Of a DNA stretch of 64,000 bases, positions 50,496 through 62,971 are shown one piece after another. This DNA comes from Icerya purchasi (lineage: Eukaryota > Arthropoda > Insecta > Hemiptera > Monophlebidae): the NCBI GenBank assembly GCA_039619475.1, contig CM077116.1:148941088-149005087 (forward strand), written 5' to 3'. Position numbers and translations under genes: made by a program. Numbering within the stretch: position 1 is the first letter of the stretch; every line of letters begins with the position of its first letter. The notes below the pieces were generated by a model. The model did no database searches. It was not told the origin of the DNA and saw only the letters and a list, made by a program, of their open reading frames with translations.

Positions 50496-51769
50496 TACAT
50501 TGTCTGTCCCAAAAGTAAGCTGAATTAGTTTAGGAAAAAAATACTTACTACAGATATATGTAGGTACAAGCAACTAAAATTCTTCAAAGTAACTTCCTTT
50601 CGCGACGGAACACCGGCGCCAGCGTTTTTCCCAGTTGCTGAACGCACCCTGGTAGGCGTCGACGGGAATCTCCTTCACGACCTCGTCGTCGCTTTTTGAA
50701 CGGCTTCCAAAGTTCCGAAATGATAGCCCTTGAGTTCCTTTTTGATCTTCAGGGCCAGAAAAAAGTTCGGTGATGCTAAGTCGGGGTTGTACGGTTGCTG
50801 GGACAGTGTTGCCACACCGCATTTCGCTAAATACTTCGCATCAATGAAGATGGTGTGCGACGGCGCGTTGTCATGATTGGCGATCTCCCTCCTGCCGCGT
50901 TTCACTCTGCTTACGAACCTTTTCAAGACTTCCAAATAAAAATGACTGTTCACTGCTTGTCCTTGTGGTACAAACTCTGAGTGGACGATGCCTCTTTAGT
51001 CGAAAAAAACGTTGAGCGTGGCCTTCACACAGGACTTGCTCATTCTCGCCTTTTTTGGACGCGAAAAGGTTACCGTGTGCCACTCAGCACTTTGTCGTTT
51101 GGACTCTAGGTCACGATGAAAAATTCATGTTTCATCACCCTAATCACATTATCCAAAAAATTTGGATCACTTTCACGCTGCTCCGAAAAAGTTACGCGAG
51201 ATCGTTACACGAGTAGCCTTCTGTTCATCAGAAGGCACCCTGGGGACCATCTTAACGCAGATCTTCCGCATATCTAAATCGTTTTCGGTAATAATGTGAT
51301 GCATAGTACTTTTGGGGATATTGCACTTATCTGCCAACATACTAATAGTCAGGCGTCCTTTCTTCACATTTGGTCGGAATGTGACGTTGACGAACGTCCA
51401 GAGCGGTCTTCGACATCAGCGTCCTCTCTGCCCTCCCGGAACATCTTGCGCCAGCGGTAAACCATATTTTGGGATCTGGTATTATCGTCATAAGCTTCCC
51501 TCAGCATGGCAACGGTCTCGGCGCCCTATTTCTTGAACGCAACACAAAATTTTATCACGTGACGCTGGTCCTTGAAATTTCGACGCGTCAATAAAACAAC
51601 CTTCGAACTAGCAGCGATGGGCACTGTAGAACAGTCCGCCGGCAACTGATACGGGTATCGTTGGCTCCCTGAACCCCCCACCACCTTTTCCATCCATTGG
51701 AATACCTTGCTGGCGTCTTGCTTCGGCTGCGCAAAGCCATTCAACTTACTTTTGGGACAGACCATGTAT
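50496..51769 (-). mobile_element. Mariner element (copy M2), SETMAR-like type
   Basis: Terminal inverted repeats of about 30 bp bound a normal mariner length of about 1.27 kb: GTCTGTCCCAAAAGTAAGCT at the left, and the complement of GTCTGTCCCAAAAGTAAGTT at the right. Each is preceded by ATACAT and a TA. The transposase is on the minus strand. Confidence 0.95.
50574..51765 (-). pseudogene. Mariner transposase pseudogene (DD34D type, third Asp changed to Asn)
   Basis: Fragments cover nearly the whole protein. An N-terminal helix-turn-helix is followed by a VEDRSGR linker and a second helix-turn-helix (LADKCNIPKSTMHHIITEN). The first catalytic block is GDET with the expected Trp turned into a stop, followed by DLESKRQSAEWH. 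Then come SRPKKARMSKSCVKATLNVFF, RGIVHSEFVPQGQ, the second block NHDNAPSHT, the third block YNPDLASPNFF, and the end EIPVDAYQGAFSNWEKRWRRC with YFEEF. The third catalytic Asp, 34 residues after the second, is Asn. At least three frameshifts and several stops are present. Confidence 0.92.
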
Positions 51770-54047
51770 TAGCATTGCCGACAAATTTATTATAAAGCTT
51801 ACGAAACACAAACGTATTAAATAAAAGTAATCCGAATTTTTAAGTAATAATTAACGAAATAATAAATTTATTGTGATATTCCGCTGACATATGTAGTTTG
51901 CAAAATAATTTCTAATATAAGATTACCCCAATTTATTTTCCGTAGCAAGCGAAAACATGGGCATCCTTAAATACCGCGAAAACAATTAAAACTCAATTTA
52001 AATAATAAATGTTGAAATTTACAACGATTATCTCAGCGAGATAAATAAAAAATTTCAAAGATTACGAACGAATAATTACCGATGCGGATCGTTAAAAAAA
52101 CAAGTGACTATATTTGATAGCATACTCTTACATCAAAAGATAGGTTTCGAAGTTCTCTATACCGAAAAAGAGAATGTGTAACAACGTGGAATTAAATATC
52201 AGAAAGTTAGTAACTAGACTAAGGAATCAGCATTTTTATAGTGTTTTTTAAGAAGATTTCGGCACACGGTTGAAATAGCTATGAATGGGATGGCAAATCA
52301 GTTAACAAGAACAAAACGAGGATTATAAATTGAGAAAGAAGTATGTCGTGTCGATCAAAAATTATACGAATAATAGAAGTTATAAAAAGATATCAGCTAC
52401 AAAAAAAAAAAAAAAAAAAAAAAAAACTGAAACGGCAAAAAATTTAAAAAACTAAATTCGCAGACAGATCATTTAGTAAAAAATTTCAGAAATGGGAACC
52501 GTCATTGAACGGCAACATACTTTCAGAGGATGAAACAAGAATGTGTTCTCCCCAATTCTTTTCAAAATTTTCATGCCAGCATTGCTCTTTACTACTAGTA
52601 AGATACTACAAATAACAGAAACCGGTATAAATTATACAGCAAACTTGTCAGACTAAAGGTGAAAACAAAAATTTCGAATTGTACAATACTTAAGAAATCC
52701 AATAGGCAGCGAAGCTAGATTTTACGGACCCTATTAAACATTTTTGATGAAATTTACAAAGACTTTGGCCTGAGCATTAGCATAAAAACAAAGCGATCAA
52801 ATAAAAGTAATAGATGTGTCATTCGGATATAAAATAAGTTCCCGGAGTATGCGAAAGATTTCACAGTGCTTTAGATTTTATTTCAACAATAATCGTACAC
52901 TTGACCACGAAATGCACCGTCTAGTAATAAGTGCAGCGTTAACTTTCGCAAAACAGAAAACCAGAGTATCCCTAACAAAGACATAACAATAGCTACAAAA
53001 TCTAGTCTTCCGTGTTAGATGGTCTGTCAAAGAACAGTTACAGATTTTACACCTGGTACAAAAAAGTACTAAGTACAGCAAACTGTTCCGAGAATATGGG
53101 AAAACTATTTCAGTTTTCTATTCCGGATACATTTCAGTGTAAGGTTCAATTCTGAAGCACTGCTACTTTCATCTGGTCCAAATTATTACTGATCTTACGA
53201 TAACGATTATCAAATTCTCATTAATATCGAAGTGGCACGAAAATATCAGATTACGTCTCTGTACTGACAACACTAGCTTGTACTAAATATTTTTGTGTAC
53301 ACTTTTTTCTTACAGCGAAATAAATAATACCAAGAATTGCTGATTATAAAATTTATATTGCAAGTCATGTAAATTTTATCAATATTAACAACTTTCTTAT
53401 TTGACTACAAAATTAAAATGTATGAGAAAATTAATATAAAGTACGCATTTTTAAATATCATGTTATTAAAGGAATACTTTAGATTTGTCGAATTACAAAT
53501 GTATAGAAATTTAAACGTGAAAAATACGGCAAGTTTTAAATCGAAAAACACATTCAAAACAAAAGCAAAATAATAAACGCAAATCAGATCGATATCAATC
53601 TCCCATATAAATCTATTAGCTCAATGTGGTAAAGTTAAATCCATCCATTTAGGTTCAAAAACCCTTACAATCGTTAAAATCGATTCGAGAAACATTAACA
53701 AATGAAATTAAACCATAATAACAACGCAAGAAATAATTAATGCAATAAGTATTACGAATAAATAAAAAATAATACATCAACTGGGAAAAATTTTAATAAA
53801 AACAATAATGAATTTAAAAATTGAACAAAAATACCAGAAAGAATTAAGACTTCGTATTGAAAGAAAAAAAAAACATGATTCTACTAAAGAACTACTATTT
53901 GACAGATTACGATGATGATATAATAATAAAAATGAATTATACGTAGTATCAACTGCATCCATTTATAGACAAATAAAAGTAAAATTAAAGAAATTCAACG
54001 GTAACCAGAAAATAAATATTCAAAAGCAAAACAATTCATTAAACAGT

Positions 54048-54180
54048 AAAAGTAAAGTAAAGTAAGTTCCATACCCTTCTTAGCAGGGCGTCGGGGATTA
54101 TGAAGATAAGCTTTCCATAAAGGTACTAAGCCCAACGGCACGTACGAAATGAAAATTCTATGAAATATAAACTTCCTCAA
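54048..54180 (+). repeat. Short interspersed repeat, copy 1
   Basis: AAAGTAAAGTAAGTTCCATA is followed by CTTAGCAGGGCGTCGGGGAT and TATGAAGATAAGCTTTCCAT. It matches the sequence at 59248 over about 90 bases. No coding capacity. It may be a SINE or MITE fragment. Confidence 0.7.
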
Positions 54181-57100
54181 ATCTATACAAATTCTTCTTT
54201 ATTTATCTACTCTACAGACATCAGCTACGATTTTTGTTTTACAAAAATGCAGTTATATCAATGATTATGAGAAATTTTTAATAAGATTTGTAATGCCAAA
54301 CAATATGAAAACAAAATCGTCACGACAAAAAACTATTCATAAACTTTGAATGTATATTACACACATTACGAAATAATGTTATACATTAATATACCAAAAC
54401 TGAAACTCATTTTTTTAGTTTTAATAAGAACAGTATAGAATAACGTTTCGAAAAAATCTCAAATTAACACTTGCTTCCTAATTAACAGTAATTTTTCTTT
54501 TCTTCGAATGGAAAAATAAAAGTGATAAAGCAACATGCGTTACTCGTGGAACTAAATGAGAAAATTAAATTCATTTTACGGGTTTTCTGCTCAAATTTTT
54601 AAAATTATATTCTCATTAAAAATCTACATTTATTAGGACCATAAAACTTGAAGTTATTAAAGGAGTAGAAAGATACACATCGTAAAGGTCAGGTATTTTA
54701 TTTTCTTCTCAACATAAAGCTTAATAACATTTTCTAACAATAATACAAAAAATAATACCGACGAAATAAAATAAATTACCCAAAAGAAGAAAAAAAGAAG
54801 AATCTGCTAGAACAATAAAGGGTTTAATCAGTTTAAACCAAAAGAAAAAAGGAAAAAACATTTTTCACGATTGTTTTAGAATTGAAAAAAGTAAATTATC
54901 CAATCAAAGTTTGTTTAAAATAAGTTAAATGTCTGGTAACTATGCTTATTATCATATTTAATAATTGAGATCAGAAGTGTTGCTGAAAATACATAATGCC
55001 TGAGTTTAAATATTTTAGAAGTTGTTTCTCACATGTGCATTACAATAATGACAAATTAAGAAAATTATTAAATATATCTGGAAATGGTGTTTTTGCCAAA
55101 TCACTCCTAGGAAAAAAATTGCATCAGAATAATTAAAAGCATTTATTAAATTGCTCACTCCAAAAGTATATAGTGATATTTAAATTACATATAAAAATAA
55201 TAAAATTTAACTTGATATTAAAATATTAATTAATAAAATTTAAATTTATACCGTGTTTTTAAAAACTATTAGCATATTTAAAAATTAAATACAAATCAGC
55301 CAATGCTGAAAATAGGATGAAAATACATCATGCTTTATAAAGAGATCCGTAGAACAACTTCCCCTGTGAATCAAACGCGACAAATTTGAAATAAATTCAA
55401 TTTAATTGAAACACCTGCTTACAAGGCTTGAATAGTGAGAAAAATAGTATAATAATCTTAACAATAATAAATAAATAAAAAATATTACATTCACAGAAAA
55501 AAAGTAAATTAAAACTTTATGCATTTGGACACCAAGATGGATGGAGCGAGACATACTTGCGTGCGAATAAACTCAAAACGTACTGCATAAGTTATATTTT
55601 TGTAATTCAATTTAAGGCCTGTTTTAATGTATGATATTATAGTGATCCAATAATTAAAATAATAATTTAATAAATATTTAGTTCCATTACCAACATTTAA
55701 ATTTAATTATTAATATCAAACGAAATCGATTTTTATTTTTAGACATATATATATATATATATATATCTGTACTCATTATTTATAAACTAGTAGACGAATC
55801 TTAATTTTAATAAAATGCGCTTTTTTACGGGTTTCAGTGTATATTTATCGATTATATCATTACTCAAACTTCCCCTTAATATATGACTGCAGCCAGGAAT
55901 CTTGTTTACAAAATGACTGCATTACCATAGAGTATTCCTAAACTCATTCGTACCCAAAACAATGAGTGTTGTATGTGATACAAGACATGTGAAAAATCTG
56001 TTAACAACAAAATAAGTTTATAGGAAAAATTACATAATCCATGTTCCATAAATAATAATCGGTGATCTACTTCCAAATAGTTTTTCCAAGTTCAATATCG
56101 GCCTATAAATTTTGAGTAATTTTCAAAACAGTTACAAATTATTTATCGGGTATTAAAATCGTTACTTTCCAAAAACATGATAAAAACAAACTTATAATTA
56201 TTGTAGTTCAAAATTGTTTGTTATAAATAATTTAAACAAATAAAGTACAAGCTTATCTTCTCTATAATTATATTTTTTAAAGGCAATGGTCAATTAATCA
56301 ATGACAGTAATATCAGAATTTAAAAAAAAATATTGAAAACATCGATTCAAAGTTTTTTTTAACTATGATATGTTATTCAATCGTGCGTTATTATTTAGAC
56401 AGAAACTGAAAAATGATATTTAATCTCATTCCATTCAATATTCTTCATACGTTTTAGGTATTGCTGTCACTGTCGAAATATAATTTTTTCCACATGATAC
56501 ACAAAATATCAAAATCAGTTTCAGAAAGTTATTATTCGTGGTCTACCCTAGCCGATTAATACGAAGCATTAATATAAAATAAACAATAATTTTCAGTAAA
56601 CAGAAAAAAAAACAACTGAATTAAGAATTTCATTATAACACAAAATACAATTAAATAAAATTCTACTTGGTCTAATAAATGTGAATAATAATAATAATAA
56701 AGTAAATAAACAAATTAGTTGAATTCAGTTTTTACGACATATATACCAATGAGTAATTTATAAGCAGTTTCCTTCCTCCCTTTCTATTTTTAATATTTTT
56801 TTGGACTAATAATTTTTCGATACATAATTAATATTTTTCTATTAAAATTTTTAACTTAGAATATATTTTTTGATGATTAAATCGTTAATTATAAAATCTT
56901 TAACTGCAGTAGCAATAACCTCTGTCTTCACTCAAAGAAAAATTATTTGTTCCTTCATTATTTTATACAATACATAAAAAATTGATCTATTGACGTTTAT
57001 AGCCAACAAAACAACGATAACGAATGAATGTACTAACCTTCCAGAGTGGTTAATTTGTTGAATAAAGAGCAGGTCTTTGAACTACGCGATATTTTCTGAG

Positions 57101-59247
57101 TAACTCCTTTCCCTCATGCAACTGAATATTTCGATAAAATACTGTTGATTTAATAAGTCACTTCAAAGTAACCGATAAACAGTCTGGGGATGTGGCCTGT
57201 TCTTTGGCATGTATTTCTTCTTTGTATCGAAGTACCATTTATTCTGTCAGCAATATTTCACAATTAAAATATTTTCATACAATAATACGTATACTTTGAA
57301 AAACCAAATACTCGAGCACTTCGCGTAATTGTCGGATTTTACACACACTTCGCTTTAAATTTTATTTGATGTTAAAAACAATTCTACTAAACCTGAAATT
57401 ACGATTTTTTTACCAATCACCAGAAATCGTTAACGCAACCACTAGAACTGTTTTCATTATAAGAAATTATCTAACATCGTAACAGCATCCATTTTTAAAC
57501 TATTTGATAGTTGGTTTTTCGTTCTGTCTTCACATTTTTTTCATGTAATTCTTGTCTAATCAAGACAAAATATAGCCTATGACATCGATTTTAAAAATTT
57601 ATAAGAAAAAAAAGAAGATAGTTTTATTCGAATTTTGCAGTATTATATTAAAAAATATATAAACAATTAAAATTATTATTGATCATTTGAATTTTATTAA
57701 TATAAACATGAGTCGAATGAGAAACAAAACTACACCTACGAATACTTAAAAAAAATAATAAAAACATAGTTTTAACTGCACACTACATCATATCGATATA
57801 CAATTTTAGAAACAATACGCAAGTTTATCACAAATCCTGTAACATTATTTAACGCCTATTTAAACTAACTAGTTTTTTAAGGACAGTCTACATTTTAATT
57901 ATGTCACTATCTAAAAACAATTATTTTAGAATACAAAAGAGCACTAAACATGTTATCACTTTTTTTTTTATATTTACTAATATCATTGTTGTTTTTCGTG
58001 TAGCTATATTGATATCCAAGAAAATTTCAACAACGGAAAAAACAATTTTCTAAAACGTCGAAATCGATATAAACGTTAAACAACACGTGCTGGCACAGAC
58101 TTTCCAAAACTACAATAATGCAAAAATATATTCCGAATGCACACTAACAAAAAGTTGATTTAATTACTACCACCTATGTATTTTCGAACGATATAAGTTA
58201 TTAGATTAGGAAATGTTTCAAAATCAATCAAAATAATTGTGCACACATCGTAATGTGTCTTCAACTTCACCTTAAATGAAAGAAAAACGGCTAATCAATT
58301 TATGGAACAATTTTTAATCTAGACCTATTAATTTCTGAAAACAAATTAGTTGACAAGTAATTTCAACATGATCCAATGATAAAAGCTAATCAAGTGACTA
58401 CATTCAGTCATTACTTATCGTAACACTACTATTTCGTAATTGTAATAATTATTGAAAGTATCCATTAATAGTTTGAAAAGCTGCATGCGTAACGGTATAG
58501 TATAAAATAATTTGATAAAATCTAAACAAACAAGAAATGAAAATACTTACACAATCGCTCCACTTAAATATTTTCAACGAAAGAATAAAGTCAAAAATAA
58601 AAATTCTGAACTCAAATGATTCATAAATTCATATCCATTTCAAATATTAACAAATAAATGAATTTTAATAATTATCATACCGACATAGGCCACACGGAAA
58701 AATTAATGTAGATGTAGTATTTAATAACGAATTACGAGGTAAAGTTCGATAAAGTAAACAAAATTTAAACTTCATTCAAATGGTGTTACAAAAATGAAAA
58801 CTAATTTAATTATTATCAGTTTGTATTCTTCAATAATACATTTAAAATTGCATAACAAACAATCGTAGATATAAAAAAAAACATCATGTTTACATTTAAA
58901 AATGTACGAACCCTGCTGAAGTAGTAATAATCCATCATTCTGCGATTTTTAAACATCCAAGAAGTAAACAAATTAATAAACAATTTAGAATTTAAACAAT
59001 AAACTTTCACTTTCACTATTCAAATGAAAACAAAACTCTGGGACTGTGGACCAGAAGAAAAATTACATTTAGCGTTACATATTAATTCACCTTCTTACAT
59101 TAAAAAAAAAAGAATCGAATTTTATCATAAAATTATTGGCAACGATAATATAGACCTAACACATTTAACATTGTAAAAGGCAAATTTTAGCTTTACTAAT
59201 TTATAACAAAATTTGGATGTTCGTACGTAGAGAACCCAAACAGAATA

Positions 59248-59345
59248 TAAGTAAAGTGAGTCATGTACCCTTAGCAGGGTGTCAGAGATTCTGAAGTTAA
59301 GGTTCACAATGTATCAAACCCAATGCAAACTAATAAATATAATGA
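59248..59345 (+). repeat. Short interspersed repeat, copy 2
   Basis: AAGTAAAGTGAGTCATGTACCC is followed by TTAGCAGGGTGTCAGAGATT and CTGAAGTTAAGGTTCACAAT. It is the same family and orientation as 54048, but more diverged. Confidence 0.7.
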
Positions 59346-59861
59346 GATGGAGGGAGAGCAAGTTTTTTTCTCTTAACCGACTTTATTTTCCCAGATTTCC
59401 CTAGTACTTAATTCTGTTTCAGGCTGGGTAATCTTAAGAGCGTTTCGAGTTCGAAACGAGACAAGTCAACACAACCCTATCAAATCGAATGATACGTTTT
59501 GCAGCTCTATACTATATATGATTATATTCATGGTACTAGTTTCATATTAAAAAATATTTTAAAAAACGTTGAAAATTCGCACTCCAAATCCATCTTAGAA
59601 ATTCATATTATCATAATAAATGTTAGAATACAACGAATAAATTAGTCAATCCCGATATCACTTGTATCACGGATATTTAGGAATATTATCACTTCCAGTA
59701 AATGTAAAAATAATGGGAGAAAATTAATCTGATAGCTTATCACATATACCGGATCCAACACTGAAGTATAAATCAACACTCAATTCAGATGAAATATTTC
59801 CTGAATGGCAATGCTTACGGAATAACATTTTAAGTAATATACAAACAGTAAATTTACTTAC

Positions 59862-60274
59862 GGTTCAGCTTCAATAGACTTTAATTTTGCAACATAATTG
59901 GACGGTATATAACCTTCTTGTCGTGACACTTTACTTCTAGCTAGCCACCAATCACCCTGCGTATCGTTTAGGATTTCCAAATGTTCCCCTTTTCTAAAAC
60001 TTAAATCCTCATTTGTTCTAGCATCATAATCGTATAATGCAACGAATATTTTGGCACTTGTACTACTTGGTCCTGGAACTTCAGGTTCTGGAATAGGTGG
60101 CATTGGTCCATTTCTTACTTCTCTAATTACATTTTCATGTGATGGTAACTGTAGTGTAGTTTGTTGAGATATCGAAATCGGATTTTCCTTGTTTACAGCA
60201 GAAGAAGGTGAAATACCAGCATTATCTTTTTTCTTCGGGTTTGCAGTCCGTTGTCGACTAAAACAATTACCCAT
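59862..60274 (-). CDS. Src42A: Src-family tyrosine kinase, first coding exon (Src42A-like)
   Basis: The exon encodes 137 residues plus two bases of the next codon and ends in a GTAAGTAAA donor (GT at 59861-59860). It begins MGNCFS, the SH4 signal: Gly2 for myristoylation and Cys4 for palmitoylation, placing the kinase at the inner plasma membrane. Residues 5-73 are the variable unique region, with a proline-rich stretch ([12 protein letters not shown]). Residues 75-132 form a complete SH3 domain with the ALYDY motif (79-83), the paired Trp WW (109-110) and the PSNYV motif (124-128). The sequence from [12 protein letters not shown] to KLKSIEAEP is nearly identical to Drosophila Src42A and differs from Src64B. 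An in-frame ATG 12 codons upstream (60310) would destroy the N-terminal Gly and is rejected. SH2 and kinase exons were not found in the window. Src42A signals downstream of receptors in epithelial morphogenesis and adhesion. Confidence 0.93.
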
Positions 60275-60300
60275 TATATAAAGTGTAATGAGAACACTTT
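60275..60300 (-). other. Possible 5' UTR segment after an upstream splice acceptor
   Basis: On the minus strand a pyrimidine-rich run and GTTCGTAG end at 60301, giving a plausible acceptor 26 bases before the Src ATG. If used, the gene has at least one upstream non-coding exon. Weak evidence. Confidence 0.3.
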
Positions 60301-61292
60301 CTACGAACAAATATCAACGAAATAAAAAAGACCGCGAAATATGATAAACACTATATCGCTTAACATTTAAAAAATTAAAATAAAATAATGTACAAAAATA
60401 TAAAAAATATCTAATACTACGGAGCATAAAAAGAAAAAAAAGTAATAATAAATATTATCACAATAAATCGAGCTCCTGTAGCAGCCATTGTATTAGTGCA
60501 AAACAGGACGCATTCCATGGAGGAATCAATGAACTTTTAATTGTTATTTTTAGTAGTAGATAAAGAAAAACATAATATACTTTTAATTTTTATTCTTTTA
60601 ATTGTATGTCAACTAAAGAAACGAGTGTAATTTAAATTAAATTATAACGATATAATAGACTTTGAATCGAAATATAGCGTATTAAAGCAAAGTAAACAAA
60701 ATAATTATGCTACGCATTGCAAAAATATTTTGCAATATACGTATTCATTTTTTCTTTTCAGAAATGTAATATTTTCATAAATGACGCAAAAATCATTTAA
60801 AACGGTAGTGTTATTACTGCAGATGTTATAAATACTCTATTAATTCAACAGAGAATTTTATCAAAAATAATTTGCGTCATGTTTTTAAAATTACAATAAT
60901 AGTGAATTTTAATATCATATACTGCGAACTTAAGAACCCTAAAAATCTCCATCGACCAGTATACTTTGATTAAGAATCTATGACTTCGGTGGATTTGAAA
61001 GTAGTGTATGCGTTGGAAAAACGTGTATTTATTTATCTGGGGAAAGATGTAAACGGTACGTAAGACTACGTGATTAACAATTTAGTAGTGTTCGAGTCTG
61101 TTTATTCTATGTAATAATTTAATGACATTTAAAAGTAAAAGTAATATGTGTTAAATGTATTGTACTGAAATTTAATTTTGTACATATTAACTACCGGTTT
61201 CGTGCGTTGTGATATTGAAATTGTTTCGATAAATGAATTAATCAAACACCTATTGGTATCTAGTATATTAACAGTTGTAAAATTGATTTAAA
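60301..61292. promoter_or_regulatory. Divergent intergenic region between Src42A and SSR2
   Basis: About 1 kb separates the two start codons, which point away from each other. It therefore probably contains both 5' UTRs and core promoters, or an upstream Src intron. No TATA box was identifiable. It is AT-rich and carries no repeat I recognise. Confidence 0.45.
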
Positions 61293-61445
61293 ATGAAGCA
61301 AATTATTTGTTTAATTATATCATTTATTTTAATTTCAACAAGCAATGGCATTGATTTTGAAGAAGCAGAACCTGTAGCAAAATTACTGGTTTCTAAACAA
61401 ATTATGAACAAGTTCATCGTTGAAAATATGGATCTCGTCCTTAAA
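61293..61445 (+). CDS. SsRbeta: TRAP-beta (SSR2) exon 1
   Basis: Fifty-one codons run from ATG 61293-61295 to AAA at 61443-61445, followed by the donor GTAAAT. The first 19 residues or so (MKQIICLIISFILISTSNG) form a typical cleavable signal peptide. After it comes the start of the lumenal domain (AKLLVSKQIMNKFIVENMDLVLK), which corresponds to the conserved RLLASKSLLNRYAVEGRDL region of TRAP-beta proteins. Exon 2 continues in phase 0. TRAP-beta is a single-pass subunit of the translocon-associated protein complex in the endoplasmic reticulum membrane, where it assists Sec61-dependent protein translocation. Confidence 0.9.
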
Positions 61446-61957
61446 GTAAATTTGTAATCATTTTATAGTATTTACAGTCATATTTAAATAATTTATCCGC
61501 GGATACACTATTACATTTTGTCAAAACGTTCTATTTTCACAGAAAGTAGAATAAACTCTGAATCAAAATATTAACGTTATTTTATACTTAAGGTGCACTC
61601 TACTTCTTTCTTGAACTAGATAACAATTGAGAAGCTTTAATTCTTTTTAACTACCGTTATTATAATTCTAAACAAAATGGAATTGTGTTAAATATTTATT
61701 ATTGTCAAATATTAAATGTTCTAAAACTTAAATTTATTAACTCTTAAATAGTAGATTACGAAACATTTTAATTAAGTAAATGCTGTACATACTGAAGATT
61801 TATAAAATTCAAAATTTTTATTCATTTTAAATACTGTATCAATGACAAGACGAAGAAATAAGAATACAAAGTAAAGTACAAACAAAAATGAAGCAAACGT
61901 AAGGTACAGAAAAAAAGTGTTATAAAAAGGAATACAATACGGTACTTAGATTACGTA
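61446..61957. other. Intron 1 of SSR2, left part
   Basis: AT-rich intron sequence before the Tigger remnant. The left end of the Tigger element could not be located here. Confidence 0.5.
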
Positions 61958-62338
61958 TTAATTTTTATTAAAAAGTTCAGTCAGTTTCTTCTGTCTGTAA
62001 GAATCTCTTTCTCTTTGCCGTATCTTCATCTGGATATTTTCTAATTGCAGAATGTCTGTGAACGTTGTATCTGTCTGCTGCTCGAAGTACGTGATCACAG
62101 TCTGCATATAATCCAACGCAGTTTTACAGCTTAATTTCTGTTTTGGTACTAGCGTTTCGATTTCCTCTTCATTTTCCGATTCAGAATCGCCATTGATTTC
62201 ATTTAAAATTTCTTTATCAGTAAAAATACGGTAACCAGGATCAGTTTCATCGCTTTCTATCCACTCCTTCATATTTTTATCATCAACATGTTCAAATTCC
62301 TTCCCATCACAATTTAGAACTTTTTTTACAGGAAACAC
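61958..62338 (-). pseudogene. Tigger/pogo transposase C-terminal fragment
   Basis: A 126-codon open frame on the minus strand reads EWIESDETDPGYRIFTDKEI, an acidic Glu/Asp-rich patch, SCKTALDYMQTVITYFEQQT, then DILQLENIQMKIRQRERDSY and a Lys-rich end. This layout matches the C-terminal tail that follows the DDE domain in Tigger/pogo transposases and their CENP-B/jerky relatives. The N-terminal DNA-binding and catalytic parts are absent. The frame is intact for its whole length, but nothing suggests it is used as a gene. It lies antisense in SSR2 intron 1. Confidence 0.8.
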
Positions 62339-62406
62339 GCAAGTTTAAAGAGATGCACGGTTAATTCGCCAACCGGTTAAAACACGTAGGGATAATCGCG
62401 GTTTCA

Positions 62407-62409
<3 letters not shown>
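61958..62409 (-). mobile_element. Internally deleted Tigger/pogo element
   Basis: The minus strand starts at 62409 with CAGTGAAACCGCGATTATCC, a typical Tigger terminal inverted repeat, preceded by a TA in a (TA)n array. Only about 70 bp separate this end from the transposase C-terminal fragment, so most of the element was deleted. The other terminus was not found, so the left limit given is only that of the reading frame. Confidence 0.75.

Positions 62410-62452
<43 letters not shown>
62410..62452. repeat. (TA)n microsatellite next to the Tigger end
   Basis: A pure TA tract of about 43 bases abutting the Tigger terminus. Confidence 0.95.
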
Positions 62453-62457
<5 letters not shown>

Positions 62458-62971
62458 GCATTTTTGAAATATAAAAAAAAATTGTTTATACATATATGAT
62501 TTATGAATAGGGATGTTACTATTTCCTTAATACTTAAGTGTACAGAAATTCTCCCTATATGCGATTTATGAATAAAGATATCAGTATGATCTGTCATTTT
62601 TAACTCTATGCAGTTATTAATACAAGAACTTAGGATAAGCGTAAAAAGAGATGGAATATTAAGAAAATAATGTTGTTCAAATTCCACTCAGCTATATCTA
62701 GAATTAGAGTCATAAGAACAGTTAAACCAAATAATTTCGAAATTTCCAAAGAAGCCCCGCTAATTTAAAAAAAAAAAATAAATCAAAATTTGGATGCGAA
62801 ATATGACTTTCTATTGCATAGAATTTGATCTAATAGCAGTTTTATTTTTTAAATTTTAAGACAAATTTTACAATTGTAAAAACAGTGAACCAAGCTAAAA
62901 TATTTATTATACAACTACCGAATAGATTAGATTTTAAGAAATTCATTGCTTATTAATATTTTTTTTTATAG
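62453..62971. other. Intron 1 of SSR2, right part
   Basis: AT-rich. It ends in a pyrimidine-rich tract and a TATAG acceptor (AG at 62970-62971). Confidence 0.7.

Larger units (their letters stand above)
51770..59861 (-). other. AT-rich DNA downstream of the Src42A exon, presumably its intron 1
   Basis: It follows the splice donor of the Src exon on the minus strand. I looked for SH2 and kinase motifs and found none, so the next exon is either shorter than I could recognise by eye or lies outside. It holds poly-A near 52400-52425, (AT)n near 55744-55766 and two short copies of one repeat (54048 and 59248). No other gene is visible. Confidence 0.5.

Noticed and set aside
60272..60310. Upstream ATG at 60310 as the Src start
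   Set aside because: It would bury the MGNC myristoylation signal 12 residues inside the protein, contrary to all Src-family kinases.
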